From Pseudooceanicola pacificus (GTDB lineage: Bacteria; Pseudomonadota; Alphaproteobacteria; Rhodobacterales; Rhodobacteraceae): a stretch of DNA of 62,701 nt. Position numbers and translations under genes: made by a program. A model generated the notes under the pieces. That model did not search any database. It saw nothing but the letters and a program-made list of their open reading frames with translations, and was not told where the DNA came from. The stretch's first letter is position 1, and every line of letters starts with the position of its first letter. Below are positions 59,132-62,701 of this stretch, piece after piece. Where the stretch lies: contig NZ_WNXQ01000015.1 in NCBI RefSeq assembly GCF_009789075.1, forward strand, positions 1 through 62,701, given 5' to 3'.

Positions 59132-60370
59132 ATGCAGGACATTTACATCGTTGGCGTCGGGATGACGCCGTTCGGAAAGTTCCGGGACAAAACCATCAAG
59201 GACATGACCGGCGAGGCCGTCGCCGCCGCGCTTTCCGATGCCCGAGTGACGGCAGATCGTATCGACGGCGCATTCTTCTCGAACGCGGTGCAGGGCCACA
59301 TGGAGGGCCAGCACATGATCCGCGGCGAAATCGCGCTGCGTGAAATGGGCATTCAGGGCATTCCGGTGGTGAATGTCGAAAACGCCTGCGCCAGCGCCTC
59401 GACCGGGTTCAAACTGGCAGTCGATTTCCTCAAGGCCAGCAATGGCGACTGCTGTCTCGCCGTGGGCGCCGAAAAGATGTATTCTGACGACCGTGCGTTG
59501 ATGTTTTCGGCCTTCGACAGCGGCTGGGACGTCAGCAACAGCGAAGAGGTCGCGCAACGGCTGGCCGATCTGGGTGCAGGGGTCGAGGAACCCGAAGGAT
59601 CGAAATCGCCCAAGCCCTACAGCGTGTTCATGGATGTCTACGCAGGCTTCGCCCGGCTTCACATGAAGACCTTTGGCACAACTCAGGAACAGTTCGCCGC
59701 CGTCGCCGCCAAGAACCATGCGCATTCCGTGCATAATCCACTGGCGCAATACCGAGAAGCCATGAGCGTCGATCAGGTATTGGCCGCGCCGCCGATCACC
59801 TATCCGCTGACCCTGCCGATGTGCGCCCCGATCTCGGACGGGGCCGCTGCGGCCGTTTTATGCACCGGCGAGGGGATAAAACGTCTGGGCCTAGATCCCG
59901 CGCGCGCGATCAAGGTCAAGGCCGCGATCCTGCGCTCGGGCACCGATCGTCCGCCGGAAGATTACAAGAACCACCTGACCCGGCTTGCCGCGCTTGAGGC
60001 CTATGAACAGGCCGGGATCGGCCCCGAGGATATATCGGTGGCCGAAGTGCATGACGCCACGGCCGTGGGCGAAGTGATCCAGATCGAGAACCTCGGATTT
60101 GTCGAATTCGGCGAGGGCGGTCCCGCCAGTCTGCGCGGCGAGACAAAGATCGGCGGACGCATTCCGGTGAACCCCTCGGGCGGGTTGGAATCCAAGGGCC
60201 ACCCGGTCGGTGCCACAGGGATAGGGCAGGTTTTCGAACTGGTCACGCAACTGCGCGGCGAAGCTGGCGCGCGTCAGGTCGAAGGGGCAAAGAATGCCAT
60301 CGCCGAAAACGGCGGGGGGTTGCACGGGGTAGAAGAAGCGGCCGCCTGCGTCACCATTCTGGGCCGTTGA
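59132..60370 (+). CDS. SCP2-type thiolase
   Basis: A 412-residue thiolase. The nucleophile is about Cys86 (VENACASASTG), with VHDATAVGE and NPSGGLESKGHPVGATG as further active-site blocks. AGGAGGACAAACG precedes the ATG. It is clearly distinct from the thiolase at 9014 (insertions near residues 140-170, different cysteine context), so two thiolytic steps or substrates are likely. SCP2 thiolases favour branched or bulky ketoacyl-CoAs. Confidence 0.88.
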   Translation: MQDIYIVGVGMTPFGKFRDKTIKDMTGEAVAAALSDARVTADRIDGAFFSNAVQGHMEGQHMIRGEIALREMGIQGIPVVNVENACASASTGFKLAVDFLKASNGDCCLAVGAEKMYSDDRALMFSAFDSGWDVSNSEEVAQRLADLGAGVEEPEGSKSPKPYSVFMDVYAGFARLHMKTFGTTQEQFAAVAAKNHAHSVHNPLAQYREAMSVDQVLAAPPITYPLTLPMCAPISDGAAAAVLCTGEGIKRLGLDPARAIKVKAAILRSGTDRPPEDYKNHLTRLAALEAYEQAGIGPEDISVAEVHDATAVGEVIQIENLGFVEFGEGGPASLRGETKIGGRIPVNPSGGLESKGHPVGATGIGQVFELVTQLRGEAGARQVEGAKNAIAENGGGLHGVEEAAACVTILGR

Positions 60371-60386
60371 AACAAGGAGACGAACC

Positions 60387-61553
60387 ATGGAAAACGTGAT
60401 CGCCGCCGCTCAGGCAATCTATACAGATGAGCAACGCATGTTGCTGGAAAACTTCCGCAAGATGGCCGAGGCAGAGTTCGCGCCGCTGGCCGAGAAATAC
60501 GAGAACCTCGGCCACCCCCCCGATGCGAAAACCCTGAAGTCCCTGTTCGCCAAGGTCGAGGAATTCGGGCTGATCAGCGGCCTGATCCCCGAAGAGGAAG
60601 GCGGTGCCGGAATCGACCGCATGACCTATGGCATCCTATACGAGGAACTGGCCCGGATATGGGCCGATCTGGCAATCGCGGTGCTGATTCAGGGTCATGC
60701 CGTGTTCGCGGTCAACCTCTTGGGAAATGTGGCGCAGAAAGAGGCCTATCTGAAGCCGCTCCTGCGCAGCGAACGGATCTGTGCCACCTGTATTTCCGAA
60801 CCAGAGGTCGGTTCGAACGTACGCGAGGTCAAGACACGTGCGGACCGAGAGGGCGATAAGATTTTCGTCACTGGCCAGAAGCTCTGGATTTCCAATGGGG
60901 CCCAGTCGGATTTCGCCATCGTTGTCTGCAATCTGGACGACGGTATTTCCATGGTCATCGTCGACCGCGAGGCCGGCAACTATGAGAGCCGCGAATTGCG
61001 CAAGATGGGACTTGTCGGTGCATCGACCTGTGAATTGTTTTTCGACCGGGCGGAAACCACCGCCGAGCATGTTCTGGGTAATGCAGGCGGCGGCCTGTTC
61101 CAGACGTTGAAACTGTTTGAGAGCGCGCGTGTGTTTGTTGGCCTGACCAGCATCGGCATTGGTCAGGCGGCATTGGAATGTGCGGTCAAATATGCCCAGG
61201 AACGCGAGCAGCATGGCAAGCCGATTGGCGGGCACCAGTTGATTCAAGGCTACCTGGCCGACATGGCCACGCACCTGGATGCCGCGCGCCTGTTGTGCCA
61301 GCGCGGGCTGCAACTTCTGGACCTGGGCGTGCGCTGTGACACCCAGACCTCGATGGCGAAATGGTATGCAACCGAAATGGCCGTCGAAATCGCCGGCAAA
61401 GCGGTGCAGATCCACGGCGGCAACGGCATCACCAAAGAGTTCGACGTTGAACGGCACTTCCGCAATGCAAAGGTCATGCCGATTCCCGATGGCACCACCG
61501 AAATCCAAAAACTGGTCATCGGGCGCAACCTGACCGGGCTTAACGCGTTCTGA
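60387..61553 (+). CDS. Acyl-CoA dehydrogenase with Asp at the base position
   Basis: A 388-residue dehydrogenase. ISEPEVGSNVREV is the flavin loop, IHGGNGITKEFDVERHFRNAK the C-terminal block. The MCAD-type base position is aspartate about 368 (PIPDGTTEIQKL), and the helix-G site (LFESARVFVG) has no ER acid. It is the second such Asp-type enzyme besides 36338. A 17-bp gap with AAGGAG separates it from the thiolase. It probably works on a cyclic or alpha-branched acyl-CoA. Confidence 0.9.
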   Translation: MENVIAAAQAIYTDEQRMLLENFRKMAEAEFAPLAEKYENLGHPPDAKTLKSLFAKVEEFGLISGLIPEEEGGAGIDRMTYGILYEELARIWADLAIAVLIQGHAVFAVNLLGNVAQKEAYLKPLLRSERICATCISEPEVGSNVREVKTRADREGDKIFVTGQKLWISNGAQSDFAIVVCNLDDGISMVIVDREAGNYESRELRKMGLVGASTCELFFDRAETTAEHVLGNAGGGLFQTLKLFESARVFVGLTSIGIGQAALECAVKYAQEREQHGKPIGGHQLIQGYLADMATHLDAARLLCQRGLQLLDLGVRCDTQTSMAKWYATEMAVEIAGKAVQIHGGNGITKEFDVERHFRNAKVMPIPDGTTEIQKLVIGRNLTGLNAF

Positions 61554-61637
61554 AAAGGGCCTTGGCCGCCCCACCGTCGGCGCTCGTCAGCGTCGAGGGT
61601 GGGCACGACCCGGAGTGATCGCGATACGGGCGAAGAG

Positions 61638-62519
61638 TCAGTAGGACTTGGGCATCCCCAATGCCTTCTCGGCCACGTAGGAGAGGATCAACTCCTCGCT
61701 GACCGGCGCGATGAAGTTCAGTACGCTTTCGCGAAAGTAACGCTCGACGTGGTATTCCTGCGCGAAGCCAAAGCCGCCGTGGGTGCGCACCGCGCGGAAT
61801 GCCGCTTCGTAGGCCGCCGAGCCGGCGAGGTTGCGCGCGGTATTGGCCTCCAGCCCGCAGGGCTTGCCCTGATCGTAAAGCGTGGCGGCTTTGTAGGTCA
61901 TCAGTTCCGCCGCCTGAAGGCGCATCCACACCGAGGCCAGCGGATGCTGGATCGCCTGGTTCTGGCCGATTGGACGGCCGAAGACGACGCGTTCGCGCGC
62001 ATAGGCGGCCGCCTTTTCCAGTACGTACATCCCAAACCCGACCGCAGCCGCGGCGACAATGATCCGCTCGGCATTCAGCCCGTGGAGCAGGACCTTGAAA
62101 CCCTCACCTTCCGCGCCGATGCGGTCCTCTTCGGGCACCTCCAGCCCATCAATGAAGATGGCGTTGGAGTCGACCGCCTTGCGGCCCATCTTGGCAATTT
62201 CATGCACGTCGATCTTGCTGCGGTCGAAATCGGTGTAGAACACTGACATGCCGTCGGTCGGTCGCTCGCAGTCCTCGATGGGCGTGGTCCGGGTCACCAG
62301 CAGGATGTGATCTGCGCGCTGTGCGGTCGAGGTCCAGACCTTGCGCCCGTTGACCACATACCCACCGTCTTCGCGTCGGCGCGCAAAGGTCGAGATATGC
62401 GTGGTATCAAGGCCGGCGTCCGGTTCGGTTACGCCGAAGCAGGAGCGGTGCTCTCCGCGGATCAGAGGCGGCAGCATCCGAGCCTTCTGTTCGTCGGTGC
62501 CGAAGCCGACCACCGGTTG
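61638..62519 (-). pseudogene. Acyl-CoA dehydrogenase truncated by IS3-family insertion
   Basis: The frame runs QPVVGFGTDEQKARMLPPL, VTEPDAGLDTTHI, GLNAERIIVAA (IVD-type base) and ends GMPKSY. It lacks the first 90 or so residues of a normal dehydrogenase. Upstream of 62519 the sequence switches to an IS3-type terminus (TGGAGTGCCCCCACTGAAG on the plus strand), and the only in-frame ATG (62549) lies in the IS. The protein would miss the N-terminal helical domain, so it is probably inactive. It resembles the intact gene at 47194. Confidence 0.85.
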
Positions 62520-62701
62520 TGGAGTGCCCCCACTGAAGTGGTCCACCAACTGGGATAGTTTTATCCCGATGTCAGGAGGACTGAGCTACTCCCCATCTCT
62601 TGGACAGGATCTGGCGTAAATTAAGCTACTCGTTGCACCTGCTGATCGGGTTGGTTGATATCATTTCTTTGCCAATAGACCAGCGCGGGAGGTTGGCCGC
62701 C
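62520..62701 (-). mobile_element. 3' end of an IS3-family element
   Basis: The terminal repeat begins about 62520 with TGGAGTGCCCCCACTGAAGT, an IS3-type end starting in TG and holding the ACTGAAGTGG core seen in these elements. The end of the orfB transposase frame lies inside. The element runs off the right edge, and it is inserted in the dehydrogenase gene to its left. Confidence 0.75.
62621..62701 (-). CDS. IS3-family OrfB transposase C-terminus (partial)
   Basis: The last 26 codons read PPALVYWQRNDINQPDQQ and then VQRVA before a TAA. This is a familiar end of IS3-family integrase-core (OrfB) transposases. No catalytic residue lies in this piece. The stop is about 100 bp from the element's end, as usual for IS3. 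Confidence 0.7.
   Translation of the reverse strand, partial: GGQPPALVYWQRNDINQPDQQVQRVA

Noticed and set aside
1..62701. CRISPR arrays, tRNA or rRNA genes, origins
   Set aside because: No regularly spaced repeats, tRNA-like cloverleafs or iteron arrays were seen on reading either strand.

Overview
The window is GC-rich, tightly packed, and reads like a Rhodobacteraceae-type (roseobacter group) alphaproteobacterium. Pointers are stop/start overlaps such as ATGA and TGATG, strong GGAGG ribosome sites, a branched-chain-amino-acid-type ABC transporter and the style of the acyl-CoA enzymes. Taxonomy is inferred from gene style only. Almost the whole window is one catabolic island for carboxylic acids handled as CoA thioesters. 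It is bounded by insertion-sequence pieces: the end of an ISNCY-like element at the left edge, and an IS3-family element at the right edge that cuts an acyl-CoA dehydrogenase gene.

Layout. 144-977: metallo-hydrolase. 1164-7978 (minus): operon of TetR regulator, carboxyltransferase, methylglutaconyl-CoA-hydratase-like crotonase, biotin carboxylase/carrier fusion, acyl-CoA dehydrogenase and BioY biotin transporter. 8159-10198 (minus): SDR and SCP2-type thiolase. 10452-11063 (plus): PaaY-like protein. 11175-17376 (minus): an acyclic-terpene-utilisation-like operon (crotonase, AtuA, separate biotin carboxylase and biotin carrier, carboxyltransferase). 17511-22496 (plus): two isovaleryl-CoA-dehydrogenase-type enzymes, SDR, crotonase, two hot-dog thioesterases. 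22478-23878 (minus): a TetR-TetR tandem fusion. 23970-28812 (plus): BadH-like SDR, acyl-CoA synthetase, NmrA-like oxidoreductase, frameshifted AraC regulator, thioesterase. 28813-32663: a decayed accessory patch with gene remnants, a MarR/DoxX/GST unit and an IS5-family (IS427-like) element. 32664-36244 (minus): CoA ligase and FadH. 36338-49208 (plus): eleven genes including two acyl-CoA dehydrogenases, crotonase, PaaK-type ligase, a third biotin carboxylase pair, HMG-CoA-lyase-like enzyme, SDR, citryl-CoA-lyase-like enzyme, another dehydrogenase and a hydratase. 49331-57084 (plus): leader ORF, livG, CoA ligase, livH, livM, binding protein, livF, SDR. 57110-62519: AMACR/CaiB-type protein (minus), crotonase, thiolase, dehydrogenase (plus) and the IS-truncated dehydrogenase (minus).

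The parts are linked by one repeated promoter/operator design. The palindrome CTAAC-N4-GTTAG (five exact arm pairs counting the variable centre, others with one mismatch) occurs seven times, in front of nearly every catabolic operon. In most copies it sits inside a 17-bp promoter spacer and runs into the -10 box, as expected for a repressor. The single TetR protein and both halves of the tandem TetR protein have very similar recognition helices and ligand domains, so they are the likely readers.

Working model (inference): uptake of a carboxylic acid by the Liv-type transporter, CoA activation by up to four ligases, racemisation or oxidation, beta-methyl-group carboxylation by one geranyl-CoA-like and two methylcrotonyl-CoA-like carboxylases, hydration, and lyase or thiolase cleavage. 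Methyl-branched isoprenoid or alicyclic terpenoid acids fit this enzyme set. The substrate cannot be fixed from sequence.
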